Assembly: GCA_002779595.1 (NCBI GenBank)
Contig: PEWF01000121.1
Span: forward strand, 1 to 21,031
DNA length: 21,031 nucleotides
Direction of reading: 5' to 3'
Source of the DNA: an archaeon CG07_land_8_20_14_0_80_38_8
Lineage (GTDB): Archaea; Nanobdellota; Nanobdellia; Tiddalikarchaeales; Tiddalikarchaeaceae
Position numbers and translations under genes: made by a program. The notes beneath the pieces are model-generated. The model was given only the letters and a program-made list of their open reading frames with translations. It did no database searches and was not told the origin of the DNA. Positions 5,640 through 13,333 of the stretch are shown here, piece after piece; the stretch's first letter is position 1; the number at the start of each line of letters is the position of its first letter.

Positions 5640-7532
5640 ATGGGCAAAACAATTGGTATTGATTTGGGCACTACGAAGTGCTGTATGGCTATTATTGAGG
5701 GAGGACGCCCGCAGGTTATCCCTAATGCTGAAGGCGACAGGATAACGCCGAGCATAGTGGCTTTCACAAAAGAAGGCGACAGGCTGATTGGTCTGCCTGC
5801 AAAGAGGCAGGCAGTGGTTAATGCAGAGAATACAGTTTTTCATATTAAAAGATTCATGGGCAGGAAGTATGATGACAAAGCAATAGAGTACGACATCAAG
5901 CATTCGCCTTACAATGTTACAAAAGTAAGCAACGGCGACGTAAGGGTTGAGATTAACGGGAAAAAATATTCTCCCCCTGAAATCAGCGCAATGCTATTGC
6001 AAAAATTAAAAAAGGATGCTGAGGACTATTTGGGAGAAGCAGTTGACAGCGCAGTAATTACTGTGCCTGCTTATTTTAATGATTCGCAGAGGCAGGCAAC
6101 CAAGGATGCTGGCGAGATTGCAGGATTGAAAGTGTTAAGGATTATTAATGAGCCTACTGCGAGCAGTTTAGCCTATGGTTTGGACAAGAAAGAGGACAAG
6201 AAAATTGCAGTTTATGATTTGGGTGGCGGAACTTTTGACATCAGCATATTAGAGATAGGCGACGGAGTTTTTGAAGTGAAATCCACTAACGGTGACACTC
6301 ACTTGGGGGGCGCTGACTGGGACCAGAAAATAATGGAATGGATTATTAAGGAGTTCAAGAAAGAGCACAATTTTGACTTGTCAAAGGACAAGACAGTAAT
6401 GCAGCGCCTGAAAGAAGCCAGCGAGAAGGCAAAAATTGAATTAACAACTAAGACTCAGACAGAGATTAACATACCTTATATTACTATGAATGATGGCTTG
6501 CCAATGCATGTGAACATGGCTCTTTCGCGCGCAAAATTTGAGGCAATGACTGCTGAATTGCTGGCGAAAACGATTCCTCCATGCACTAAGGCATTAAAGG
6601 ATGCAGGCTTGAAAGTGTCAGACATTGACGAAATCATACTTGTCGGCGGGCCTACGAGGATTCCGGGAATCCAGAAAAAGGTTGAGGAATTCTTCAAAAA
6701 AGAGCTGAATAGGAGCGTTAACCCTGACGAGGTAGTGGCTATTGGCGCAGCGATTCAGGCAGGAGTGTTAGGTGGAGAGATAAAGGACGTATTATTATTG
6801 GACGTGACTCCTCTCAGTCTGGGTATTGAAACTCTTGGAAGCGTTTTTACAAGGATGATTGACAGGAATACGACTATTCCTGTAAAGAAAAGCAAAGTGT
6901 TCAGCACTGCTGCTGATAATCAGCCAGCTGTAAGCATTCACGTTTTGCAGGGAGAGCGTGAAATGGCATTGGATAATCATTCGCTCGGAAGGTTTGACTT
7001 AGTGGGCATTCCTCCTGCGCAAAGAGGCATTCCGCAGATTGAAGTCACTTTTGACATTGACGCTAACGGAATTATTAACGTGAGCGCGAAGGATTTGGGC
7101 ACCGGGAAACAGCAAGCAATCAGCATTAAGCCAAGCACTGGATTAAGCGATAACGAAGTTGAAAAAATGAAAACTGATGCTGAAAAATTTGCAGAAGAGG
7201 ATAAGAAGAAAAAGGAGAATGTTGAAATTGTGAACAAAGCCGAAACAATGGTTTACACTGTTGAGAAAACCATTAAGGAAGCCGGCGACAAGATTGACAA
7301 GAAGACAAAAGAGAAACTGGAAGAAATGACTGCTGAACTGAAAGAAATACTCCCTAATGAGAATGCTGAAGAGATAAAGAAGAAATTGGACGCTTTAGAG
7401 TCTGAGATTCAGAAATTCACCACTAAATTGTACGCGGAAGCAGCAAAGAAAGCGCAGAAAGAGAAGCCTGAAAAGCCCAAAAAAAGTGATGATGATAACG
7501 TAGTTGACGGTGAGTATGAAGAGAAGAAGTAA
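5640..7532 (+). CDS. dnaK: DnaK (Hsp70) molecular chaperone
   Basis: DnaK is the cytoplasmic Hsp70, which binds unfolded segments in an ATP-driven cycle. All Hsp70 landmarks are present in 630 residues: phosphate loop GIDLGTT (6-12), catalytic Lys70 in HIKRFMGR, TVPAYFNDSQRQATKDAG (141-158), NEPTAS (170-175), VYDLGGGTFD (191-200), LVGGPTRIPGI (334-344) and the interdomain linker VLLLDVTPLSLG (384-395). Then come the beta-sandwich, the helical lid and an acidic C-terminus (DDDNVVDGEYEE) of bacterial style. The residues after GIDLGTT are KCC where bacterial DnaK usually has NSC. The sequence looks bacterial in type, consistent with the accepted view that archaea acquired this system by transfer. 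dnaJ follows after two bases. Confidence 0.98.
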   Translation: MGKTIGIDLGTTKCCMAIIEGGRPQVIPNAEGDRITPSIVAFTKEGDRLIGLPAKRQAVVNAENTVFHIKRFMGRKYDDKAIEYDIKHSPYNVTKVSNGDVRVEINGKKYSPPEISAMLLQKLKKDAEDYLGEAVDSAVITVPAYFNDSQRQATKDAGEIAGLKVLRIINEPTASSLAYGLDKKEDKKIAVYDLGGGTFDISILEIGDGVFEVKSTNGDTHLGGADWDQKIMEWIIKEFKKEHNFDLSKDKTVMQRLKEASEKAKIELTTKTQTEINIPYITMNDGLPMHVNMALSRAKFEAMTAELLAKTIPPCTKALKDAGLKVSDIDEIILVGGPTRIPGIQKKVEEFFKKELNRSVNPDEVVAIGAAIQAGVLGGEIKDVLLLDVTPLSLGIETLGSVFTRMIDRNTTIPVKKSKVFSTAADNQPAVSIHVLQGEREMALDNHSLGRFDLVGIPPAQRGIPQIEVTFDIDANGIINVSAKDLGTGKQQAISIKPSTGLSDNEVEKMKTDAEKFAEEDKKKKENVEIVNKAETMVYTVEKTIKEAGDKIDKKTKEKLEEMTAELKEILPNENAEEIKKKLDALESEIQKFTTKLYAEAAKKAQKEKPEKPKKSDDDNVVDGEYEEKK

Positions 7533-7534
7533 TA

Positions 7535-8647
7535 ATGGCTGCTGATTATTACAAAACTTTGGGTGTGGGCAAGGATGCTTCAAAGGATGAGATTAAGAAA
7601 GCGTTCAGGAAATTAGCGCGCAAATATCACCCTGACATTAACAAGAATCCTGGTGCTGAGGAGAAATTCAAGGAGATTAATGAAGCGTTCAGCGTGTTAA
7701 GCAATGACAGCAAGCGCGAGCAGTATGACATGTTCGGCACTGTTAATGACGGAGGATTTTCAGGATTTAATCAGCAGAGTGGTTTTAATAATTTCTCAGG
7801 TTTTGAGGACATTTTTAATGACTTTTTCGGCTTCAGGAGCGGAAGAGGCGATGAGCGCAATCCTTACACTGGCGAGGATTTAAAGGTGGACGTGAGCGTT
7901 TCACTGGAAGAAGTTTATCAGGGAGTTAATAAGAATGTGAGTTTTTACGCTTACGTAAAATGTGATGAGTGCAACGGGAGCGGCGCCCGCGACAAGAAAA
8001 GCGTTAAAGTATGTCCTGAGTGCGGAGGGGATGGGACAGTAATCCGCAACATAATGATAGGGCCTTTAAGGATGCAGAACAGGGCTCAGTGCCGCGAATG
8101 TAGCGGAACAGGCACTATTATTGCAAACAAGTGCAGGAACTGCAATGGTGAGGGAAGAGTTAAGGAAGAAGTGGATTTTAAAGTCAAGATTCCTAAAGGA
8201 ATCAGCGACAATACAAGGATTCGCCTTAAAGGCAAAGGCAACGCGGGAAAGAACAATAATGAATCAGGTGACTTGTACGTCTTCGTGACTGTGGAAGAGC
8301 ATGAATTTTTCGAAAGATTTAATGAGAATTTATTAACAACTGTTGACATTAGTTACAGCCAGGCAGTGCTCGGCGACAAAATTAACATTAACACTTTCAG
8401 CGGTGACGTGATGATGAAGATTCCGAAAAGCACGCAGCCTGATACTGTATTCAGATTAAAAGATAAGGGTTTGCCTGTAATGGATTCTGATAATTACGGG
8501 GACTTATTGGTTAAAGTTAATATAAAAGTGCCTGAAAAGATAAGCCAGAAAGAGGAGGAATTAATCAGCAAACTCGGCAGGCTTGAAGGCAGGAAAGTTA
8601 AGCCAAGAAAAGGATTCTTCGAAAGGTTAAGGGAGCATTTAAAATAA
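7535..8647 (+). CDS. dnaJ: DnaJ (Hsp40) co-chaperone, type I
   Basis: DnaJ delivers substrates to DnaK and stimulates its ATPase. The 370 residues contain every type-I domain. The J domain (about 4-66) has the essential HPD at 32-34. A G/F-rich region covers about 71-105 (GGFSGFNQQSGFNNFSGF). The zinc region has four intact CxxCxGxG repeats: CDECNGSG (143), CPECGGDG (160), CRECSGTG (186) and CRNCNGEG (200). A C-terminal substrate-binding part follows, ending in a basic tail. The start is two bases after the dnaK stop without a clear ribosome binding site of its own, so translational coupling is likely. No frameshift or missing zinc ligand is seen. Confidence 0.97.
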   Translation: MAADYYKTLGVGKDASKDEIKKAFRKLARKYHPDINKNPGAEEKFKEINEAFSVLSNDSKREQYDMFGTVNDGGFSGFNQQSGFNNFSGFEDIFNDFFGFRSGRGDERNPYTGEDLKVDVSVSLEEVYQGVNKNVSFYAYVKCDECNGSGARDKKSVKVCPECGGDGTVIRNIMIGPLRMQNRAQCRECSGTGTIIANKCRNCNGEGRVKEEVDFKVKIPKGISDNTRIRLKGKGNAGKNNNESGDLYVFVTVEEHEFFERFNENLLTTVDISYSQAVLGDKININTFSGDVMMKIPKSTQPDTVFRLKDKGLPVMDSDNYGDLLVKVNIKVPEKISQKEEELISKLGRLEGRKVKPRKGFFERLREHLK

Positions 8648-8689
8648 TAAGATTATTATATTCAGCAAATTCTCTGAATTATTAAATCA

Positions 8690-8763
8690 GGGCTTGTAGC
8701 TCAACTGGTTAGAGTGCCACGTTCGCAACGTGGAGGTTCCGGGTTCAACTCCCGGCAAGTCCA
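8690..8763 (+). tRNA. tRNA-Ala(CGC)
   Basis: Acceptor GGGCTTG (8690-8696) pairs with CAAGTCC (8756-8762). The third pair is G8692-T8760, the G3:U70 identity element of alanine tRNA, and the discriminator is A8763. The D stem is GCTC/GAGT, the anticodon stem CCACG/CGTGG around TTCGCAA (anticodon CGC, 8724-8726, reading GCG), and the T arm CCGGG-TTCAACT-CCCGG. There is no intron and no encoded CCA. It ends five bases from the ancestral stop codon of the convergent membrane-protein gene. Confidence 0.95.
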
Positions 8764-8768
8764 AATTT

Positions 8769-8928
8769 TTATTCTATTGGCAGTGTTAGCTGTGATATTA
8801 CTGCAGAATCATTGTCCATGCAGTAGCAGATTTGGGCATCAGTTATATTGTCTGCTTCCACTAAGTAATAAGTGGCGTTTTCAATGCCTGTGCAGTAAGT
8901 AATGCACTGGCTGTCGTAAGCAGTAAGT
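8769..8928 (-). pseudogene. Displaced original C-terminal tail of the membrane protein
   Basis: Read in the frame that follows a single copy of the repeat, this stretch is open to a TAA at 8769-8771. It encodes LTAYDSQCITYC, TGIENATYYLVEADNITD, AQICYCMDNDSAV and ISQLTLPIE, about 52 residues. It has four Cys in two C-x-x-C or C-x-C pairs (CITYC, CYC) and NAT/NIT sequons, the look of a folded, exported tail and not random sequence. Restored length: 734 - 23 = 711 nt, exactly 237 codons with the stop. Confidence 0.7.
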
Positions 8929-9502
8929 GCTGGAGTGCCGAAGAAGTAATTGCTGGAGTGCCGAAGAAGTAATTATAAGCAAACATTCCTACTGAAAGAA
9001 TTATTCCAATAATGAAAATTATCTTATTTTTGTAATCTCTTCTTAAACCCCATATTGAAAATAATAATCCATAAACAGGCATTATGAAAGGATAAATCAA
9101 GCTTATTGCAGCCCAAAACAGGAATCCTTCACTCTTGGATTTCTTATCAGAATAATAAGCAGTGATTGATTTCCCGAACAATAACAGCAGGGATAATATT
9201 ACCAAAGGCGCTGCGTATATTAAGTAATAATAATCAACAGATAATATTCCTATTATTAAGTAATAAGCTGCCTCGAAGAATACATAAATTTTAGTGAAAA
9301 TAAGCGCGTAGGATTTCTTAGTTATTAATAAATAAATTGCAACGAGAGGCATTCCATAATAAAATAATGAAAGCACAAAATTGAGTATGTCAAAATTTTC
9401 CGCAAAGTAAAGGTATAATGAGTAAATATTGAATAATCCCATTAATCCAAGAATTACCAGGAATATTGTTACATTCAAAGGTAATTTGTTCTTAGTAGCC
9501 AT
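8861..9502 (-). CDS. Multi-pass membrane protein with a frameshifted C-terminus
   Basis: The first 178 or so residues contain about six hydrophobic helices (roughly 10-32, 42-61, 68-90, 93-112, 125-150 and 158-178), Tyr-rich, of no recognised family. A 23-bp unit is duplicated at 8929-8974. Because 23 is not a multiple of three, the second copy shifts the frame after FFGTPA, and the last 27 residues (ITSSALQHLLLTT and on) look like out-of-frame sequence. With a single copy the frame continues cleanly to 8769 and gives 236 residues. The start codon has a TATA-like TTTTAAAAA about 27 nt upstream. The gene may be a recent pseudogene, a switchable variant or a sequence error. Confidence 0.7.
   Translation of the reverse strand: MATKNKLPLNVTIFLVILGLMGLFNIYSLYLYFAENFDILNFVLSLFYYGMPLVAIYLLITKKSYALIFTKIYVFFEAAYYLIIGILSVDYYYLIYAAPLVILSLLLLFGKSITAYYSDKKSKSEGFLFWAAISLIYPFIMPVYGLLFSIWGLRRDYKNKIIFIIGIILSVGMFAYNYFFGTPAITSSALQHLLLTTASALLTAQALKTPLIT
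8929..8974. repeat. Perfect 23-bp tandem duplication inside a coding region
   Basis: Bases 8929-8951 and 8952-8974 are identical (each begins GCTGGAGTGCC and ends AAGTAATT). The copies abut exactly, as expected from slipped-strand replication or an assembly error. The duplication breaks the reading frame of the membrane-protein gene. Confidence 0.95.
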
Positions 9503-9545
9503 TAATTAATTAAGGGTAATGGGTTCTTTTTAAAATTATTGTTTT

Positions 9546-10040
9546 TTATTCAATCTTTTTCCTTTTTGCAAAAATATCCTTTAACTCCTGATTTATTGCG
9601 CCTCTTAAACTAACAGGGCTTACTCTTGGCGCAGGCTTTGGTGCAGCAAGAGGAGACATAGGAATCATATCCTGACTAATGAATGAAGGAGTGCCGGAAT
9701 TGCCCTTCAAGTAATTAACATTACTGCTCAAAGTGTTCACCTGGTTTTCCAAATCATTAATTCGCAACGTATATTTTTTCACTTCCTCGTCAATCCAGTC
9801 CGGAAATTTCAGCACAATATTCATAACTTTTTCAACAACGTCCCCTAATTCTTCAACTTTCTCTTCCAAACCACTGTCTCTGCCTAAATGTTTTATTAAC
9901 ATGCTTGTTTTGTATTCTGAACTAGTATTCTCTGATTGTTTGGGAACTTTAACGTAAGAATTATCAGCAATAGTATTATTCTCCGCCTGCCCTGTCTTCT
10001 CTTTCAGATAATTCAGCAAATTATTATTTGACATTTTCAT
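9546..10040 (-). CDS. Coiled-coil protein of unknown function
   Basis: The 164 residues have no membrane segment. The N-terminal 45 residues are polar and Asn/Ser-rich. A helical region at about 55-115 follows (LEEKVEELGDVVEKVMNIV, then KKYTLRINDLENQVNTLSSNVNYL), with heptad spacing typical of a coiled coil. A flexible Pro/Ala linker (PLAAPKPAPRVSPVS) leads to a short basic C-terminal helix (INQELKDIFAKRKKIE). This layout of oligomerising helix, linker and terminal peptide is seen in scaffold or adaptor proteins, but nothing identifies a partner. Translation could begin at the first or third codon (both ATG). Confidence 0.6.
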   Translation of the reverse strand: MKMSNNNLLNYLKEKTGQAENNTIADNSYVKVPKQSENTSSEYKTSMLIKHLGRDSGLEEKVEELGDVVEKVMNIVLKFPDWIDEEVKKYTLRINDLENQVNTLSSNVNYLKGNSGTPSFISQDMIPMSPLAAPKPAPRVSPVSLRGAINQELKDIFAKRKKIE

Positions 10041-10148
10041 ATTTTCTGATTAATCCTTTGTTTTAATAGTTTTTCATACCCTCAGCAAGTAGTTACAACA
10101 AGCAGGAGCCAAATTTTTAAAAACAGCAAAAAACAGTAATTAACCATT

Positions 10149-10222
10149 GCTCGAGTAGTATAGTTTGGATAGAACAGCAGGTTGCGGACTTGCAGACCCG
10201 GGTTCAAATCCCGGCCCGAGCA
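10149..10222 (+). tRNA. tRNA-Arg(GCG), with two stem mismatches
   Basis: Acceptor GCTCGAG (10149-10155) pairs with CCCGAGC (10215-10221) except for A6-C67. Discriminator is A10222; CCA is not encoded. The anticodon stem GCAGG/CTTGC encloses TTGCGGA, so the anticodon is GCG (10184-10186), reading CGC/CGU. The T arm is CCGGG-TTCAAAT-CCCGG. The D stem GTAT/GAAC has an A12-A23 mismatch. G15-C48 and the conserved loop bases are intact, so it is probably functional, but two mismatches in one gene are unusual. There is no intron. Confidence 0.87.
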
Positions 10223-10228
10223 ATTCTT

Positions 10229-10768
10229 TTAAATATTATCCGCCAGTTTTAGTTCATCAACTGCTTCTTTCAGGTTCATTCTTGCGGTTACCCACGCGCT
10301 AAGCACTTTATCCTGCAGCAGGAAATACTCAGCAGGGTAGTCCCTGCTCCTTAGCGTTTCGGGAATTTTTGCATTGCCCGCATAAAAATATCCTGAGCCT
10401 TTTATAATATCATTTTCTTTTGATAATTTAATGTTCATAATTTTTTCCAGTTCGCTTATTACTGAATCAAACACTCCGCACGCGCCGTTGCTCTGCACTA
10501 ATTCCACTTCAAAATCCAGCATTCTGTCAATTGAGTAACTGCATTCCAGGTTCACTGGCCCGACTTTTTCATCATTTTTTAATAAGTAAATATTAGAATA
10601 ATTAAACAACGAGTTTTGTTCCCCGTTCTTCTCAAAAAAATAAGTTATATTCCTGCAGATTTTAAACTCATTCCATATAAACCCTTTTATGTCAGGATTG
10701 TAGAATAAGAATTTGATAAAACCACCTTCAGGACTGGTTGACGGGACTAAAACGTAGCAATGATTCAT
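10229..10768 (-). CDS. Protein of unknown function, 179 residues
   Basis: I do not recognise the family. The sequence suggests a mixed alpha/beta soluble protein beginning with a strand (HCYVLVPS). It has a central strand-rich part (FEVELVQSNGACGVFDSVI) and a C-terminal helical part (AWVTARMNLKEAVDELKLAD). There is no signal peptide and no metal-binding pattern. On the minus strand TTTTATATAAAA (about 10793-10802) sits about 27-33 nt upstream of the ATG. That places it back to back with the promoter of the plus-strand gene at 10858. Confidence 0.6.
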   Translation of the reverse strand: MNHCYVLVPSTSPEGGFIKFLFYNPDIKGFIWNEFKICRNITYFFEKNGEQNSLFNYSNIYLLKNDEKVGPVNLECSYSIDRMLDFEVELVQSNGACGVFDSVISELEKIMNIKLSKENDIIKGSGYFYAGNAKIPETLRSRDYPAEYFLLQDKVLSAWVTARMNLKEAVDELKLADNI

Positions 10769-10824
10769 TTCTCAAAAAAAATAGTTAAATTGTTTTATAT
10801 AAAAAACTTATTATTTTCAGCAAG

Positions 10825-10834
10825 TTTTATAAAT
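10825..10834 (+). promoter_or_regulatory. TATA box for the 10858 gene
   Basis: TTTTATAAAT ends 23 nt before the ATG at 10858. A minus-strand TATA-like element for the divergent gene lies about 25 bp further left, in an 89-bp divergent promoter region. Confidence 0.5.
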
Positions 10835-10857
10835 AAGATTATTTATTCTTATTAATT

Positions 10858-11127
10858 ATGAAGTTTGAGAAAAATTTCGGTGAAATCACTATTGATGGAA
10901 AGATAAGTATTAATTCTGCAAAAACAATTTATGAAGAAAATATTAATGATTCTGATGAAAGGTCTGAATTGCTTTTCAAATTATATAATCACTGCATAGA
11001 ATGCCATCCTAAAGAAGGGTTGGATAATGCACTGATTAATTACTGCGAAACAAAACACCCTGGACTTAATCTTAACTGGAAAAAAGAGAAGTTCATGGAC
11101 TGGCTGAAAGAAGTTAAGGGCAATTAG
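10858..11127 (+). CDS. Small acidic protein of unknown function, 89 residues
   Basis: A soluble, probably helical protein with one possible metal or redox pair CIECH (about residues 42-46) and one further Cys. The N-terminal part EITIDGKISINSAKTIYEEN suggests two strands and a helix, and the rest is helical with several Trp/Lys (LNWKKEKFMDWLKEVKG). No family is recognised. It has a clear TATA element and a leaderless start, so it is likely a real gene. It converges on the CYTH gene with only seven bases between the stops. Confidence 0.6.
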   Translation: MKFEKNFGEITIDGKISINSAKTIYEENINDSDERSELLFKLYNHCIECHPKEGLDNALINYCETKHPGLNLNWKKEKFMDWLKEVKGN

Positions 11128-11134
11128 AAAAATT

Positions 11135-11707
11135 TCAGATAAAGCCTTCTTTTTTCATCATTAAGTATGGGTATCCTCTCTTGTCTGCTTTTGAAACGTC
11201 CAATCCCAATTGTTCAGCATATTCAAAGAGCTTCTTCCGCGCGGATTCAACACTCCCAAAGTCTTTCAGCGCTTCAATCTCAATGAAATAACCCAGTCCT
11301 TCAACAGTGTCCAGCACTACCTCAAACAAGTCTTCGTGTTTGAACAAGTCCCTCTTCTTGTTCACAGTAACTAATTTGCTAAAGTTAAGGGCTGAAAGAA
11401 TCTTTTCAAACTGCTCAGCATCCAGAATTTTTGTTTCAAACTCGTCGCAGTGCGTGTTAATTTCAGCGCGTTCAGGATAGTAATGTTTGTAAGTCAGCAA
11501 ACTATTGTCGCCAAATTTTCTGATTCTGAACCATTCGAAAGGGAATTTTTCACTAGCAAAATTCTTGTGCGCGGGAGTGTAATAATCATCTGATTGGGCT
11601 GAACTTCCGGCAAAAGTGCAGTCAGTGCTTAGTTTCTCTTTTAATTCTGAAAATTCTTCCTTGTTAATTGGAATTTTAATCTCAATCTCAACATTATTAT
11701 CAGCCAT
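11135..11707 (-). CDS. CYTH-domain protein (CyaB / thiamine-triphosphatase-like)
   Basis: CYTH enzymes hold triphosphate in a beta-tunnel with metal and act as triphosphatases or class IV adenylate cyclases. The 190 residues carry the family markers in order: E-x-E-x-K (Glu7, Glu9, Lys11), R-x-R (Arg61, Arg63), Lys74 in LTYKHY, Glu/Lys in DEFETK (about 88-93), KKRD (117-120) and the late acidic strand VVLDTVEGLGYFIEIE (130-145). The archaeal subgroup is often annotated cyaB, but whether it makes cAMP or hydrolyses an inorganic or nucleoside triphosphate cannot be told from sequence. It follows the divergently transcribed radical SAM gene on the same strand, separated by 43 bp. Confidence 0.85.
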   Translation of the reverse strand: MADNNVEIEIKIPINKEEFSELKEKLSTDCTFAGSSAQSDDYYTPAHKNFASEKFPFEWFRIRKFGDNSLLTYKHYYPERAEINTHCDEFETKILDAEQFEKILSALNFSKLVTVNKKRDLFKHEDLFEVVLDTVEGLGYFIEIEALKDFGSVESARKKLFEYAEQLGLDVSKADKRGYPYLMMKKEGFI

Positions 11708-11750
11708 TAATTAAAAATGATTAAAAACTATTATAAAAAACTTTTCCACT

Positions 11751-13235
11751 CTAATCCCGGACTAATTTGCTGGTTATTTTCTGGTAGTGGAGTCCCTGAA
11801 TTGCCAATTCAACTGCTACTGGGAATGCCTTAATTTTTGTGAAGAACGTTTTTATTAATAATTTCCAGTACAGGAATCTTGAGCTGGATTTCACTCCTAT
11901 TTCCCAATTGCTTCTGGCAAGGGCAAGTATATTATTCCAGGTGATTCTTCCCTTTGCCACTGGGTTATAATCCTGAATAAATTTGGCTATCCTTTTGTAG
12001 TACTCTTTTGGTGAATAAATAGTTGACAATATCTTCTTATAGCCTTTAATGAGTTTTTCTTTGCCCATTATTGGGATAAAATTAATGTCCCCATCAGTAT
12101 TCCCTCCGCTCGTCTCTTTAAGGATTCTGCCCTCACCTTTTAATCTCTTCCATAGCTTCGTTTCAGGCAGTGCGGTAAGCACTCCCACCATTGCAGTAAC
12201 AACTCCTGACTCTTGGATTAACTTAATCTGTCTGTCAAAAATGTTCTCCTTATCATTATCAAACCCTACAATGAATCCGCCCATTACCTGCATGCCTTTT
12301 CTGTGAATCTTCTTAATAGTGTCAACCAAGTTCCTCTTAACGTTCTGGAACTTCCCGCACTCCTTTAACGATTCAGTGTCAGGAGTTTCAATGCCCAGAA
12401 AAATTTTTTCAAAATTAGCATTAACCATTAACTGCATTAATTCATCATCATCAGCCAAATTAGTGCTGGCTTCAGTCAATAATTTGAACGGGTAATTGCG
12501 ATTTTTCTGCCATTCAATTATTGATGGCAGCATTTCTTTCACATTTGACTTGTTCCCGATGAAATTGTCGTCCACTATGAACACGCCGTCCCTCCAGCCC
12601 TTGTCGTACAATATTTGGAATTCCCTGATTACTTGTTCAGGAGTTTTCGTCCTTGGAACCCTGCCGTTCATTATTATGATGTCGCAAAAATCGCAGTTGA
12701 AAGGGCAGCCCCTTGAATATTGTACCAGCATTGTTGAATAATCGCTGAAATTAATCAAATCCCAGGAAGGAATTGGTGTGCTCCTTATGTCCGGCCTTTC
12801 TGTTGAAGTGTAAACTTTGCGGGCTTTGTTCTGCTTCAAATCATTAATGAACAAAGGCAGAGTTATTTCAGCCTCATTAAGTATGAAATAATCAACGTTC
12901 TTAAAATTCTTATAACCAGTAGTGAATGCAGGCCCGCCGCACACAACTTTCCTGCCTAAACTTTTGCACTTATTTATTATTCTCTGAGCTGCTTTCTTCT
13001 GCACTATCATGGCGCTTATGAAAACCATGTCAGCCCATAATATGTCATCATTTGATATTTTGGAAACATTCTCGTCAATTACCTTCTTCTCCCAATCCTT
13101 AGGCAGTAATGAAGCAACAGTTAATAATCCTAACGGAGGGTACAGGCTCTTTTTCCTGACATATTTTAAAACAGTGCTGAAACTCCAGAAAGTTGAAGGG
13201 CACTCAGGGTATATTAATAATACTCTCATTCTCAT
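11751..13235 (-). CDS. B12-binding-domain radical SAM protein (HpnP-like, DUF4070 type)
   Basis: The 494-residue protein opens with a cobalamin-binding-type Rossmann domain (about 4-140: VLLIYPECPSTFWSF, PPLGLLTVASLLP). The histidine motif DxHxxG of base-off B12 binding is not seen; the matching place reads VIDENVSK. The radical SAM core follows, with the cluster motif CPFNCDFC (Cys177, 181, 184) and GIETPD later in the barrel. The last 130 residues resemble DUF4070. Such proteins include methylases acting on unactivated carbons, for example hopanoid methylase HpnP; the substrate here is unknown. Two ATGs (codons 1 and 3) are possible starts. Promoters for this gene and the divergent TFB paralogue share 98 bp. 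Confidence 0.88.
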   Translation of the reverse strand: MRMRVLLIYPECPSTFWSFSTVLKYVRKKSLYPPLGLLTVASLLPKDWEKKVIDENVSKISNDDILWADMVFISAMIVQKKAAQRIINKCKSLGRKVVCGGPAFTTGYKNFKNVDYFILNEAEITLPLFINDLKQNKARKVYTSTERPDIRSTPIPSWDLINFSDYSTMLVQYSRGCPFNCDFCDIIIMNGRVPRTKTPEQVIREFQILYDKGWRDGVFIVDDNFIGNKSNVKEMLPSIIEWQKNRNYPFKLLTEASTNLADDDELMQLMVNANFEKIFLGIETPDTESLKECGKFQNVKRNLVDTIKKIHRKGMQVMGGFIVGFDNDKENIFDRQIKLIQESGVVTAMVGVLTALPETKLWKRLKGEGRILKETSGGNTDGDINFIPIMGKEKLIKGYKKILSTIYSPKEYYKRIAKFIQDYNPVAKGRITWNNILALARSNWEIGVKSSSRFLYWKLLIKTFFTKIKAFPVAVELAIQGLHYQKITSKLVRD

Positions 13236-13333
13236 AAATAAGCGCTATGTTTTTTTAAAGTTTTATAAAAATTCAATCAATGGGTAATTAGAAAAATTTT
13301 TTAATACAATCATTTTAATCTCTTTTCTGAATT

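Noticed and set aside
8714..8902. Plus-strand 62-codon frame beginning inside tRNA-Ala
   Set aside because: It starts within the tRNA anticodon arm and runs opposite the displaced membrane-protein tail, which is the convincing coding frame there.
8929..8974. The 23-bp repeats as a CRISPR or mobile-element footprint
   Set aside because: There are only two copies with no spacer between them, and no transposase or terminal inverted repeats nearby; simple slippage explains them.
10182..10193. Reading the 10149 tRNA as a cysteine tRNA
   Set aside because: The pairing of GCAGG with CTTGC fixes the loop as TTGCGGA, so the anticodon is GCG (arginine). GCA occurs only within the stem.
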